Assembly (NCBI RefSeq): GCF_024171405.1
Contig: NZ_JALJZT010000002.1
Location: 1,178,001 to 1,242,000, forward strand
Direction: 5' to 3'
Length of the DNA: 64,000 nt
Source: Qipengyuania citrea
GTDB lineage: Bacteria > Pseudomonadota > Alphaproteobacteria > Sphingomonadales > Sphingomonadaceae
Below the pieces are notes generated by a model. It had not been told where the DNA came from and did not search any database. It worked only from the letters and a program-made list of their open reading frames with translations. Both the position numbers and the translations under genes were made by a program. Positions 28,064-36,133 of this stretch are shown in pieces (positions within the stretch are counted from its first letter, which is position 1; each line of letters begins with the position of its first letter).

Positions 28064-29416
28064 ATGGCCGATGTCGAACCCACCGCCCCGCTGGCACCGC
28101 CGCCGCCGGCGCCCGCTGCGCGCACCATTCCGCGCGGGCGGATGGCGCTGCTGTTCGCGGTCATGCTGACCACCGCGGCGGGCAATACCGCGATGCAGTC
28201 TGTAATGCCCTCGATCGGCACTTCGCTGGGCGTGAACGATGTGTGGATCAGCCTCGCCTATAGCTGGTCGGCGCTCCTGTGGGTGATCTGCGCACCGATC
28301 TGGGCGCAGAAATCGGACCAACGCGGACGCAAGGCGATGATGGCGCTGGGCATGCTGGGCTTCATCGCAAGCTTCTTATTGTGCGGGCTCATGCTGTGGC
28401 TGGGACTGGCGGGTATCCTCCCGGCATTCTGGGCGTTGATGCTGTTTGCTGCGGCGCGCAGCCTCTATGGCGGGTTCGGCAGCGCCGCGCCGCCCGCGGT
28501 CCAGGCCTATGTCGCCAGCCGCACACCGCGTTCGGAACGCACGCAGGCCTTGTCGCTGATTGCGTCGAGCTTCGGGCTCGGCACGGTGATCGGCCCCGCG
28601 CTTGCGCCGCTGATGGTGATGCCCGTGCTGGGCCTTGCCGGACCGTTCCTGGTCTTCGCGCTGATCGGGCTGGTTACGCTGATCGCGCTGCGCCTGCGGC
28701 TGCCCGACGACGAACCGCAGTTCGCCGCGCGCGGCAGCGCCTATGACGCGCCTTATTCGGGCGGTCCGACTGCCGAGGTTTCGAAGGACGAGGATGAGGG
28801 CGACGAGCCTGAACCGGGTAAGCTGCGCTGGTTCGAACCGCGTCTGCGCCCCTGGGTCATCTCGGGCCTGCTGGGCGGGCATGCGCAGGCCATGATTCTG
28901 GGGATCGCGGGCTTCCTCGTGCTCGACCGTCTTGGGCTGCGCGGCGATCCCGCAGCGGGGGCCGGACCTGTCGGGCTCGTGCTCATGGCGGGCGCAATTG
29001 CCACGCTGCTGGCGCAATGGGGGCTCATCCCGCGGCTCGACCTCGGGCCGCGCGCGGCTTCGTTATGGGGCATCGCCATCGCCGCGGCGGGTACAGTGGT
29101 CCTCGGTCTGGGCCAGACCATTCATACCATCGCCCTGGGATATTCGATCGCCTCGCTTGGCTTCGGCCTGTTCCGCCCCGGGAATACGTCAGGCACATCG
29201 CTGGCGGTGACCCGCGCCGAGCAGGGCCAGGCAGGCGGGGTCACCGCCTCGGTTGCGGGCGCGAGCTTCATCTACGCCCCCGCGCTTGGCGTCTGGCTCT
29301 ACAGCCATTCAGACTGGCTGGGCTTCGGGCTGATCGTCGCGCTATGCGCGATCGTGTTCGTCTATGGCTCTCGCGCGCTGCAAGCCGACGCTGCGCTGAC
29401 GCAGGACCGCCGCTAG
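28064..29416 (+). CDS. MFS transporter
   Basis: About 450 residues with 12 predicted helices; the first follows a Pro-rich N-terminal tail (ALAPPPPAPAARTIP). The cytoplasmic loop between helices 2 and 3 shows the MFS-A-like motif WAQKSDQRGRKAMM. A long acidic linker (SKDEDEGDEPEPGK) connects the two halves. Overall it resembles drug-efflux MFS permeases. The start is uncertain: an ATG at 28064 was chosen, but an in-frame GTG at 27983 could extend it by 27 residues. Its TAG is shared with the opposite arsC (CTAG). Confidence 0.85.
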   Translation: MADVEPTAPLAPPPPAPAARTIPRGRMALLFAVMLTTAAGNTAMQSVMPSIGTSLGVNDVWISLAYSWSALLWVICAPIWAQKSDQRGRKAMMALGMLGFIASFLLCGLMLWLGLAGILPAFWALMLFAAARSLYGGFGSAAPPAVQAYVASRTPRSERTQALSLIASSFGLGTVIGPALAPLMVMPVLGLAGPFLVFALIGLVTLIALRLRLPDDEPQFAARGSAYDAPYSGGPTAEVSKDEDEGDEPEPGKLRWFEPRLRPWVISGLLGGHAQAMILGIAGFLVLDRLGLRGDPAAGAGPVGLVLMAGAIATLLAQWGLIPRLDLGPRAASLWGIAIAAAGTVVLGLGQTIHTIALGYSIASLGFGLFRPGNTSGTSLAVTRAEQGQAGGVTASVAGASFIYAPALGVWLYSHSDWLGFGLIVALCAIVFVYGSRALQADAALTQDRR

Positions 29417-29757
29417 AGAATTTCGAGCACGGTGTCCTGCGGCCGGCACAGGCGGACGCCCTTGTCGGTTTCAACCAGCGGACGCTCGATCAGGATCGGG
29501 TCGGCCGCCATCGCCGCCAGCACATCCTCCGCCGCAGCCTCGGGCAGGCCGCGCTCCGCAGCATCGGTTCCCCGCAGGCGCAGGCCCGCGTTCGGAGTGA
29601 TGCCCGCATCCTTGTAAAGCTGCGCCAGCTTCTCCGCGCTCGGCGGATCCTTCAGATATTCGATCACCTCGACCTCGACCCGCGACAGGTTCTCGAGGAT
29701 GGCCAGCGTCTTGCGCGAAGTGCCGCATTTCGGATTGTGCCAGATAGTCGCTTTCAT
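29413..29757 (-). CDS. arsC: Arsenate reductase, glutaredoxin-dependent (ArsC) family
   Basis: 114 residues. The catalytic Cys is in MKATIWHNPKCGTSRKTLAIL, and RPLVETDKGVRLCRP near the C-terminus holds the Arg of the ArsC family. AAGGAG precedes the ATG at 29757. Single genes of this type may act as arsenate reductases or as general thiol reductases of the Spx/ArsC superfamily; no arsR, arsB or acr3 gene is nearby, so a role in arsenic resistance is not assured. It diverges from the TonB receptor gene. Confidence 0.82.
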   Translation of the reverse strand: MKATIWHNPKCGTSRKTLAILENLSRVEVEVIEYLKDPPSAEKLAQLYKDAGITPNAGLRLRGTDAAERGLPEAAAEDVLAAMAADPILIERPLVETDKGVRLCRPQDTVLEIL

Positions 29758-29838
29758 CGGTACGATCTCCTTTTCCGGCTCGCTACGCCAGCCAAACCCC
29801 GACGAAAAGAGGGCATTGTCGAAAATCCCAGAGACTTC

Positions 29839-29866
29839 TTGCAAATGCGACTGACTCGCAATATCA
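29839..29866. promoter_or_regulatory. Fur-like palindrome before the heme receptor
   Basis: TGCGACTGACTCGCA (29846-29860) is a perfect 5-bp inverted repeat with a 5-base centre, and the surrounding TTGCAAA and ATATCA extend it imperfectly. This resembles the AATGCGAnTGAnTCGCA form of Fur sites. It lies 44 bases before the TonB receptor start, where repressor binding would block transcription when iron is plentiful. Confidence 0.5.
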
Positions 29867-29903
29867 GCGCGGCGGACGCAAAACATCATCAACAGGGAAA
29901 ATC

Positions 29904-32168
29904 ATGGGATCGACATTCGAACGCACTGCGCGCGCCTCCGGCATGGCAGCACGCCAGCGGCTGGCCACACTCAAGCTGGGCTCGGCACTCGCCGCGCTAG
30001 CCGCAGCGAGCCTTCCGGCGCTGGCTATCGCTGCCGAAGAGGATTTGCCGGGAGACGACCAGATCGTGGTGACGGCCACGCGCACCCCGCTCCAGATCGA
30101 GGACGCACCGGCCACGATCACCGTGATCGACGACGAGCAGATCGCCGATGAACTGGCCACTGACATCAAGGACCTCGTGCGCTACGAACCCGGTGTATCG
30201 GTGCGCCGCGCGCCCGCCCGCTTCGGTGCCGCGCTGGGTGCGACTGGCCGCGCGCGCAACGAAGACTTCATCATCCGCGGCATCGGCGGCAATCGCGTGC
30301 TGATCCAGGTCGACGGCATCCGCAGCCCGCAGGGCTTTTCCTTTGGCGCGCAGGATGCGGGACGCGGCGGCTATACCGACGTCTCGTTGGTCAAATCAGT
30401 CGAGATCCTGCGCGGCCCGGCTTCCGCCCTATACGGCAGCGACGGGCTGGCCGGCGCAATCAGCTTCACCACCAGCGACCCGGTCGATCTCGTCGAAGCG
30501 GGACAGCGGTTCGGCGGATTTGTCCGCGCCTCCTATTCGAGCGCCGACGAGGAGTTCACCGAAACCGCCGCGATCGCAGGCCTGTTCGGCGATCTTTCGG
30601 CCATGCTGTCCTACACCCGCCGCGACTTCCACGAGCTGGAAAACGCGGGCGAGGTCGGCGGTCTGGGTAGCGGGCGCACGCTGCCGAACCCGCAGGACGG
30701 GACCTCCGACGCATTCCTTGGCAAGCTGGTGTGGGATACCGGCGCGCACCGGGTGCGGCTGTCGGGCGAATATCTCGAGACCGAAGTCGCCACCGATGTC
30801 CTCTCCGGGCAGGGTCCGGCCTTCCTCTTCGGCCCCTTCCCCAGCTGGATCGTCGACGATCTGACCGCCCTCGACACTACCGAACGCGGCCGCGTGTCGC
30901 TCGACTGGACCTATGTCGGCGAAGGCGCGATCGATTACGCGCATGCCGCGGCCTATTACCAGACGGGCGAGGACGTGCAGTTCACCGACGAGGACCGCTC
31001 GCCCGTCAGCGCCACACCGCGCCCCGATCGCGAGCGGCTGAACACGTTCGAGAACGAAGTCTATGGCGCCTCCGCAGAAGCGCGCAGCGTCTTCGGCAGC
31101 GACGCCTTCCGCACCACGCTGGCCTTCGGCGGCGATGTCAGCTGGACCCGGCAGGAAGGGCTGCGCGACGGGACCGAACCGCCGTTTGGCGAGGTATTCC
31201 CGACGCGCGCCTTCCCTGCCACCGACTTCATGCTCGGCGGCGTGTTCCTCGCCACCGAATTCACCTTCCTCGACGGGGCGGTGACGCTGTTTCCCGCGCT
31301 GCGGTACGATTTCTACGATCTCGATCCGACCGACGATCCGCTGCTGCCCGATTTCGCGGGGTCTGCGCAGAGCGATGATCGCCTGTCGCCCAAGCTGGGC
31401 GTGACGGTGAAGCTGGCGGACGATGTCCTGCTCTACGGCAATTACGCCCAGGGCTTCCGCGCGCCGACACCGTACCAGGTGAACAACTTCTTCGAAAACC
31501 TGGCCTATGGCTACACCTCGCTGCCCAATCCCGATCTCGGCCCCGAGACCAGCGAGAGCTGGGAAGCCGGGATCAAGTTCTCGACCGAGGCAGTGTCGCT
31601 GCAGATTGCCGTCTTCACTGCCGACTATGACGATTTCATCAGCCAGCAGGTGGTCGGCGGGTCGTTCACCCCGATGGACCCGGCGCAGTACCAGTTCGTC
31701 AATTACGATGCGGTCGAGATCGAGGGCGTCGAGGCCAAGGCGAGTTTCCGCATGGAGAACGGCTTCTACAGCCGCTTCGCGATCGCCTATGCCGATGGCG
31801 ACATCCTGTCCCCGGGCGCGGCATCCCGCCCGCTCGACACGATCGACCCGCTCAATCTGGTGGTCGGCATCGGCTATCGCGAGCCGCAAGGCCGCTTCGG
31901 CGGCGAGCTGATCGCAACGCATCACGCACGCAAACCGCTCGACGAGACCGACGGCGGCTATCGCCCCGATGCCTTCACCATCCTCGATGCCACGGCTTTC
32001 TTCGCCGTGACCGACGCGCTCAAACTGCGCGCGGGCATCTTCAACATCTTCGACGAGAAATACGCCTACTGGCAGGACGTCAGGGGTCTCTCGGCCACAT
32101 CCACCACGACCGACGCCTATACCCGGCCCGGCCGCAATGCGAGCGTTTCGCTCAGCTTCCAGTTCTGA
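29904..32168 (+). CDS. TonB-dependent heme/hemoglobin-type receptor
   Basis: 754-residue outer-membrane receptor. A long signal region (about 1-45) precedes the TonB box-like DQIVVTATRTP. The plug domain follows, with FIIRGIGGNRVLIQVDGIR and VEILRGPASALYGSDGLAGAI. Beta-barrel signatures include GNYAQGFRAPTPYQVNNFF and NPDLGPETSESWEAGI, the pairing seen in the hemoglobin/heme receptor family. The final residue is Phe (SLSFQF), as needed for barrel insertion. A Fur-like palindrome precedes it and a DUF6607 protein follows within 11 bases, a pairing that I recognise from heme receptor loci. Confidence 0.88.
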   Translation: MGSTFERTARASGMAARQRLATLKLGSALAALAAASLPALAIAAEEDLPGDDQIVVTATRTPLQIEDAPATITVIDDEQIADELATDIKDLVRYEPGVSVRRAPARFGAALGATGRARNEDFIIRGIGGNRVLIQVDGIRSPQGFSFGAQDAGRGGYTDVSLVKSVEILRGPASALYGSDGLAGAISFTTSDPVDLVEAGQRFGGFVRASYSSADEEFTETAAIAGLFGDLSAMLSYTRRDFHELENAGEVGGLGSGRTLPNPQDGTSDAFLGKLVWDTGAHRVRLSGEYLETEVATDVLSGQGPAFLFGPFPSWIVDDLTALDTTERGRVSLDWTYVGEGAIDYAHAAAYYQTGEDVQFTDEDRSPVSATPRPDRERLNTFENEVYGASAEARSVFGSDAFRTTLAFGGDVSWTRQEGLRDGTEPPFGEVFPTRAFPATDFMLGGVFLATEFTFLDGAVTLFPALRYDFYDLDPTDDPLLPDFAGSAQSDDRLSPKLGVTVKLADDVLLYGNYAQGFRAPTPYQVNNFFENLAYGYTSLPNPDLGPETSESWEAGIKFSTEAVSLQIAVFTADYDDFISQQVVGGSFTPMDPAQYQFVNYDAVEIEGVEAKASFRMENGFYSRFAIAYADGDILSPGAASRPLDTIDPLNLVVGIGYREPQGRFGGELIATHHARKPLDETDGGYRPDAFTILDATAFFAVTDALKLRAGIFNIFDEKYAYWQDVRGLSATSTTTDAYTRPGRNASVSLSFQF

Positions 32169-32179
32169 GGGAGGACACC

Positions 32180-33214
32180 ATGACCAACGTACGAACTTTC
32201 TTCCGCACCGCCCTTCTCGCCACCGCACTCGTCGCCGCACCCGCACTGGCCGACGGCCCGATCGCGGACCGCGGCGAAGCAGTCGAAACCGCGCAATTCG
32301 AGCGCGACCGCGCCACCATCCTGAGCATGGCAGGCGACTACAAGGTCCGCTTCGACATGCAGGAATCGACGCCCTGGATGGCGGGCTACGAACCGCTCGA
32401 ACGCAAGATTTCGGGTGGGCACGAATCGGTCCGCGTGATCGAGGATACCGGCACCAGGATCATCCTCCAGCACCTGCTGGTGGTCGGGTCCGAGGGCGAG
32501 GAATTCGTTATCAAGCACTGGCGCCAGGACTGGGAATACGAGCCCGAGAAAATCCTCGCCTATACCGGCCCCAACAGCTGGGAATGGATGGAAATGCCCG
32601 AACGGCTGCGCAATGGTCGCTGGTCGCAGACGGTCTATCAGGTCGATGATAGCCCGCGCTATGCCGGGTGGGGCGAATGGCAGGACAGCCAGGGTATCCG
32701 CCGCTGGCGTTCGAACTGGACGTGGCGTCCGCTTGCCCGCCGCGATGCGGTGCGCGGCCCGGTCTACGATCGTTATGCGTCGATCAACCGCCACCAGCTG
32801 ACCCCCACCGGCTGGATCCATTGGCAGGACAACACCAAGATGATGCCCGACAGTGCGGGTGAGGACGGACTTGCGCCGGTGGTGCAGGAATATGTCCTCA
32901 ACACCTATGACCGGTTCGACGGTTACAACGTCGCGGCCGCCGACGAATACTGGGCGGCGACCGCGGATTACTGGGCAGCCGTACGCACGCAATGGGACGC
33001 GGTGGCCGAGGCAAATGGCGGGATCGCGATTGCCGAGGAAGCGCAGACCGGAACGGTCATCTCGGGCCGCCTGCTGACCATCGCCAACGAGATCAAGGAT
33101 GGCGCGCTGAGCGAAGCCGATGCCATCGCCGAGGCACGGCAGCTTATCACCCAGGCCACTGCCGAAGGCGCCGCAGCGGCGGCTGAAGTGGCCGAGGCCA
33201 ACGGCGAATATTGA
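32180..33214 (+). CDS. DUF6607 family secreted protein
   Basis: 344 residues with a signal peptide (about 1-24, ending APALA). The mature protein is rich in Trp and Tyr (IKHWRQDWEYEPEKILAYT, GPNSWEWMEMP, RRWRSNWTWRP), which would suit binding of a planar ligand such as heme. The C-terminus is an Ala/Glu-rich helix. It lies 11 bases after the receptor gene and is very likely co-transcribed. A periplasmic partner role in heme uptake is inferred from this context only. Confidence 0.75.
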   Translation: MTNVRTFFRTALLATALVAAPALADGPIADRGEAVETAQFERDRATILSMAGDYKVRFDMQESTPWMAGYEPLERKISGGHESVRVIEDTGTRIILQHLLVVGSEGEEFVIKHWRQDWEYEPEKILAYTGPNSWEWMEMPERLRNGRWSQTVYQVDDSPRYAGWGEWQDSQGIRRWRSNWTWRPLARRDAVRGPVYDRYASINRHQLTPTGWIHWQDNTKMMPDSAGEDGLAPVVQEYVLNTYDRFDGYNVAAADEYWAATADYWAAVRTQWDAVAEANGGIAIAEEAQTGTVISGRLLTIANEIKDGALSEADAIAEARQLITQATAEGAAAAAEVAEANGEY

Positions 33215-33221
33215 TCACACC

Positions 33222-33247
33222 GCCGGGTGCGCGGCTGCGCGCCCGGC
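33222..33247 (+). terminator. Possible hairpin terminator after the heme operon
   Basis: GCCGGGTGCGC (33222-33232) and GCGCGCCCGGC (33237-33247) pair over 11 positions with one G-U and a GGCT loop, eight bases after the DUF6607 stop. No T run follows on the plus strand, so it may stabilise the mRNA end instead of terminating. It overlaps the first base of the opposite gene's stop codon. Confidence 0.35.
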
Positions 33248-33795
33248 TATTCGCGCGGTTCGGGGGCGCTGATTGCGGGGACTTCCTGCGCGGCGTCCCC
33301 CGCGCTGATTCCGGGCGCGGGTGCGGCGCTGATCGTCTCGGCACGACGCGTCACCCGCCCCGCACGCTGGATCGAACGGACCAGCCGCGGATAGACCCCG
33401 CAGCGGCACAGATTGGGGATCGCCGCCTTGATCTCGGCTTCGGACGGCGCAGGGTTCTTGGCGAGCAGCGCGCTCGCCGCCATGACGATGCCCGGCGTGC
33501 AATAGCCGCACTGGATCGCCTGTTCGGCCACCATTGCCTGCTGCACCGGATGCGAGCGGTCCCGGCTCAGCCCCTCGATCGTGGTGATGAAGCGCCCTTC
33601 GGCTTCGGCAATGGTGATCAGGCAGCTGCGCAGGGCCTCGCCGTCGACATGGACCATGCACGCGCCGCAATCACCCTCGCCGCAGCCGAACTTGGTGCCG
33701 GTAAGGTTGGCCGCATCGCGCAGCGCCCACAGCAGGGGGGTGTCGGGATCCATCAGGAAGCGGAGCGGCTTCCCGTTGACGGTCATGCCGGTCAT
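33247..33795 (-). CDS. (2Fe-2S)-binding small subunit, xanthine dehydrogenase family
   Basis: 182 residues with two iron-sulfur modules: a plant-ferredoxin type (CGEGDCGACMVHVDG, three Cys, then SCL) and a C-terminal type (QCGYCTPG and LCRCGVYPR). This is the IorA/CoxS-like small subunit that feeds electrons to a molybdopterin subunit. No large subunit lies nearby, so it is an orphan here. A 30-residue Ala/Pro-rich tail (ISAAPAPGISAGDAA) is unusual for the family. It is followed, in the same direction, by nothing; the class II aldolase gene lies upstream. Confidence 0.88.
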   Translation of the reverse strand: MTGMTVNGKPLRFLMDPDTPLLWALRDAANLTGTKFGCGEGDCGACMVHVDGEALRSCLITIAEAEGRFITTIEGLSRDRSHPVQQAMVAEQAIQCGYCTPGIVMAASALLAKNPAPSEAEIKAAIPNLCRCGVYPRLVRSIQRAGRVTRRAETISAAPAPGISAGDAAQEVPAISAPEPRE

Positions 33796-33832
33796 GCGCG
33801 CTGTGCCTTACGTCCTGCGCCTGTGGCCGGGT

Positions 33833-34600
33833 TTAGGATTTCCAGCTGTCGTCGATCTTCGACACGCGGCGCTTCCACGCTTCGAAATCGAACACGCCCG
33901 CGCCGCCCTGCGATTGCATCACCGACAAGTCGCGCTGGTGCACGTCGACGACTTCCTGCGAGATCACATTGGCTTCGCCCTGGCTGAGCGTGGCGACCTG
34001 GATTTCGCAGGCCCGCTGGAGCGCCCACATCTTCACGAACATTCCCTGGATGGTCTTGTCCATCACCACCGGGCCGTGATTGCGCAGCATCAGGATCGAA
34101 TGATCGCCGAGGTTCTGGACCAGCCGTTCGCCTTCTTCACTGCGGACGGTAACGCCCTCGAAATCGTGATAGCCGATCTGCCCCTGGAAATTGCAGGCGT
34201 AGAAATTGGTCGGCACCAGCCCGTCCTTATGGCTGCACACTGCCATCGTGGCAGTCGTGTGGACGTGGCAGATCGCATTGGCGCGGGTGCCCAGCTTTTC
34301 ATGGAAATAGGCATGCTGCGTGAAGCCCGCCTTGTTGACCATATATTGCGACGGGCCGACATTGTTGCCCTCGACATCGATCTTGACCAGGTTCGACGCG
34401 GTAACCTCGTCGTAGAGCAGCCCGAAAGGGTTGATCAGGAAGACGTTTTCCTCGCCCGGCACCGCCACCGAGATATGGTTGTAGATGCTTTCGCCCCAGC
34501 CGAGATGGTCGAAGATGCGATAGCATGCCGCAAGATCTTGCCGCGCCTGCCATTCGGCATCGCTGCATTCGAAATCGCGGGTCTTCATTTGCGTCGCCAT
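33833..34600 (-). CDS. Class II aldolase/adducin family protein
   Basis: 255 residues. The zinc and substrate motifs are ICHVHTTATMAVCSHKDGLV, and LMLRNHGPVVMDKTI, with the N-terminal YNHISVAVPGEEN region. Such proteins cleave or epimerise fuculose-, ribulose- or other sugar-phosphates; in this subgroup the substrate is mostly unknown. It ends 37 bases before the ferredoxin-like small subunit (same strand), so the two may form an operon. Start ATG at 34600 precedes MKTRDFEC-like sequence; an ATG six codons before is included as MATQMKTRDFE. Confidence 0.85.
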   Translation of the reverse strand: MATQMKTRDFECSDAEWQARQDLAACYRIFDHLGWGESIYNHISVAVPGEENVFLINPFGLLYDEVTASNLVKIDVEGNNVGPSQYMVNKAGFTQHAYFHEKLGTRANAICHVHTTATMAVCSHKDGLVPTNFYACNFQGQIGYHDFEGVTVRSEEGERLVQNLGDHSILMLRNHGPVVMDKTIQGMFVKMWALQRACEIQVATLSQGEANVISQEVVDVHQRDLSVMQSQGGAGVFDFEAWKRRVSKIDDSWKS

Positions 34601-34668
34601 GGCAAGCTCTCTCCGTAAGGGGTTTTGTTTGAGGACCTGTATCGCACGGGCGGGCGCGAGTCGGCAAG

Positions 34669-36090
34669 ATGGCAGGACTTGGCGCTATGCAAGCCAGCCC
34701 CGCCCCGCTAACGCCGCCCGCGATGAGCGAGATGGCCAAACTCACCCGCGGGAGTATTCGCGGCCATCTTGTCAGCCAGACGATGCCGATGATCTTCGGC
34801 GTCGCGGCGATCATGTCGGTCGGGCTGATCGATGCCTATTTCATTGGCCAGCTGGGCGCGCAGGAACTGGCGGCAGTCAGCTTCATCTTCCCCATCACCA
34901 TCGCGCTTTCGAGCCTTGGCGTCGGCGTCATGGTGGGGATCAATTCGGTTATCGCCCGCGCGCTGGGCGAAGGCGACGTTCCGCGCGCGGAGCGGCGGGC
35001 GAATTTCGGCGCGGTGTTCGCGCTGGGCGCCGGACTCGTGCTCGGGCTGGGGCTTTATCTGCTGCTCGATCCGCTGTTCCGGCTGATGCAAGCGTCGGAA
35101 AACCTGCTCCCGCTCATCGGCCAGTACATGCGTCCCTATGCGCTCGGGCTACCGATCATGCTGCTGCAGATGGGCCTCAACGGCGTGCTGCGCGGACAGG
35201 GTGAGGCGCGCAAGACCAGCTATGTCTCGCTGACCTATTCGGTGGCCAACTGGATCCTCGATCCGATCCTGATCACCGGCGCATTCGGCATTGCCGGTTT
35301 CGGCATCGCCGGTGCCGCCTATGCCACGATTGCCGGGTTCTTCATCGCGATCCTCGTCGCGCTGTGGCTGATCCGCGGCGCGAAACTGCACATCCACCCC
35401 GCCGCGATCCGCGATTGCGATGTCGGCGCTTCGAGCAAGGCGATCCTCTCGGTCGCCGCGCCCGCCGCCTTTTCGAACGCGATCAATCCGATCGGCCTGT
35501 CGGTCCTCACCGCCCTGCTTGCCAACCAGGGCGAAGCGGCGGTGGCGGGCTTCGGTGCGGCCGGGCGGCTGCAGAGTTTCGCGGTCGTGCCCCTGCTCGC
35601 CCTGTCGGGATCGATCGGGGCGATCGTGGGACAGAACTGGGGCGCGCGGCGACCCGATCGGGCACGCCGGGCGATGTGGTGGTCGGGGCTGTTCTGCATC
35701 GGCTATGGCCTGGCGATCGCGCTGGTCCTGTTCTTCACCGGCGACTGGTTTGCCGACATCTTCACCGACGATCCCGCAGTGATCGAGGAATTCTCCCGCT
35801 ATCTCGCGATTTCGGTCTGGGGCTATGCCGGTTTCGGCCTGCTGATCGTGGCCAATGGCGCTCTCAATGCCGTCGACAAGGCGGGCTTCGCGCTCGCGCA
35901 GAGCGCCGCGCGCGTGTTCCTGGTGATGCTGCCGTTCGGCGGGCTGCTGCGTGCATATTGGGGCTCGCCCGCGATTTATGCCGCCGAACTGGTCGCCAAC
36001 CTGGCCGGCGGGGCGCTGGCCGCGTTCATCGTCTGGCGCGTGCTGCGCGCACCGTCCGAAAAGGGCGGCGCCGCCCAAACCAATAGTTAA
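34669..36090 (+). CDS. MATE-family efflux transporter
   Basis: 473 residues with 12 helices in two halves. The first half has MPMIFGVAAIMSVGLIDAYFIGQLGAQELAA and the second ILSVAAPAAFSNAINPIGLSVLTALLANQGEAAVAG, the standard MATE pattern of Na+- or H+-coupled drug exporters. The N-terminus is uncertain; ATG codons at 34669, 34687 and 34723 are in frame, the middle one having AGGA nine bases upstream. It is 43 bases before cheA on the same strand but separate in role. Confidence 0.88.
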   Translation: MAGLGAMQASPAPLTPPAMSEMAKLTRGSIRGHLVSQTMPMIFGVAAIMSVGLIDAYFIGQLGAQELAAVSFIFPITIALSSLGVGVMVGINSVIARALGEGDVPRAERRANFGAVFALGAGLVLGLGLYLLLDPLFRLMQASENLLPLIGQYMRPYALGLPIMLLQMGLNGVLRGQGEARKTSYVSLTYSVANWILDPILITGAFGIAGFGIAGAAYATIAGFFIAILVALWLIRGAKLHIHPAAIRDCDVGASSKAILSVAAPAAFSNAINPIGLSVLTALLANQGEAAVAGFGAAGRLQSFAVVPLLALSGSIGAIVGQNWGARRPDRARRAMWWSGLFCIGYGLAIALVLFFTGDWFADIFTDDPAVIEEFSRYLAISVWGYAGFGLLIVANGALNAVDKAGFALAQSAARVFLVMLPFGGLLRAYWGSPAIYAAELVANLAGGALAAFIVWRVLRAPSEKGGAAQTNS

Positions 36091-36133
36091 CCATCCTCGT
36101 CCATAGCCGTTCGCATCGTACGAGGGGCTTACA

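Noticed and set aside
30429..32246. 605-codon open frame antisense to the TonB receptor
   Set aside because: Low-complexity Arg/Gly/Ala product typical of antisense GC-rich frames.
36084..36093. CtrA half-site (TTAACC) before cheA
   Set aside because: Only one half is present; the second TTAA at the required 7-base spacing is missing.
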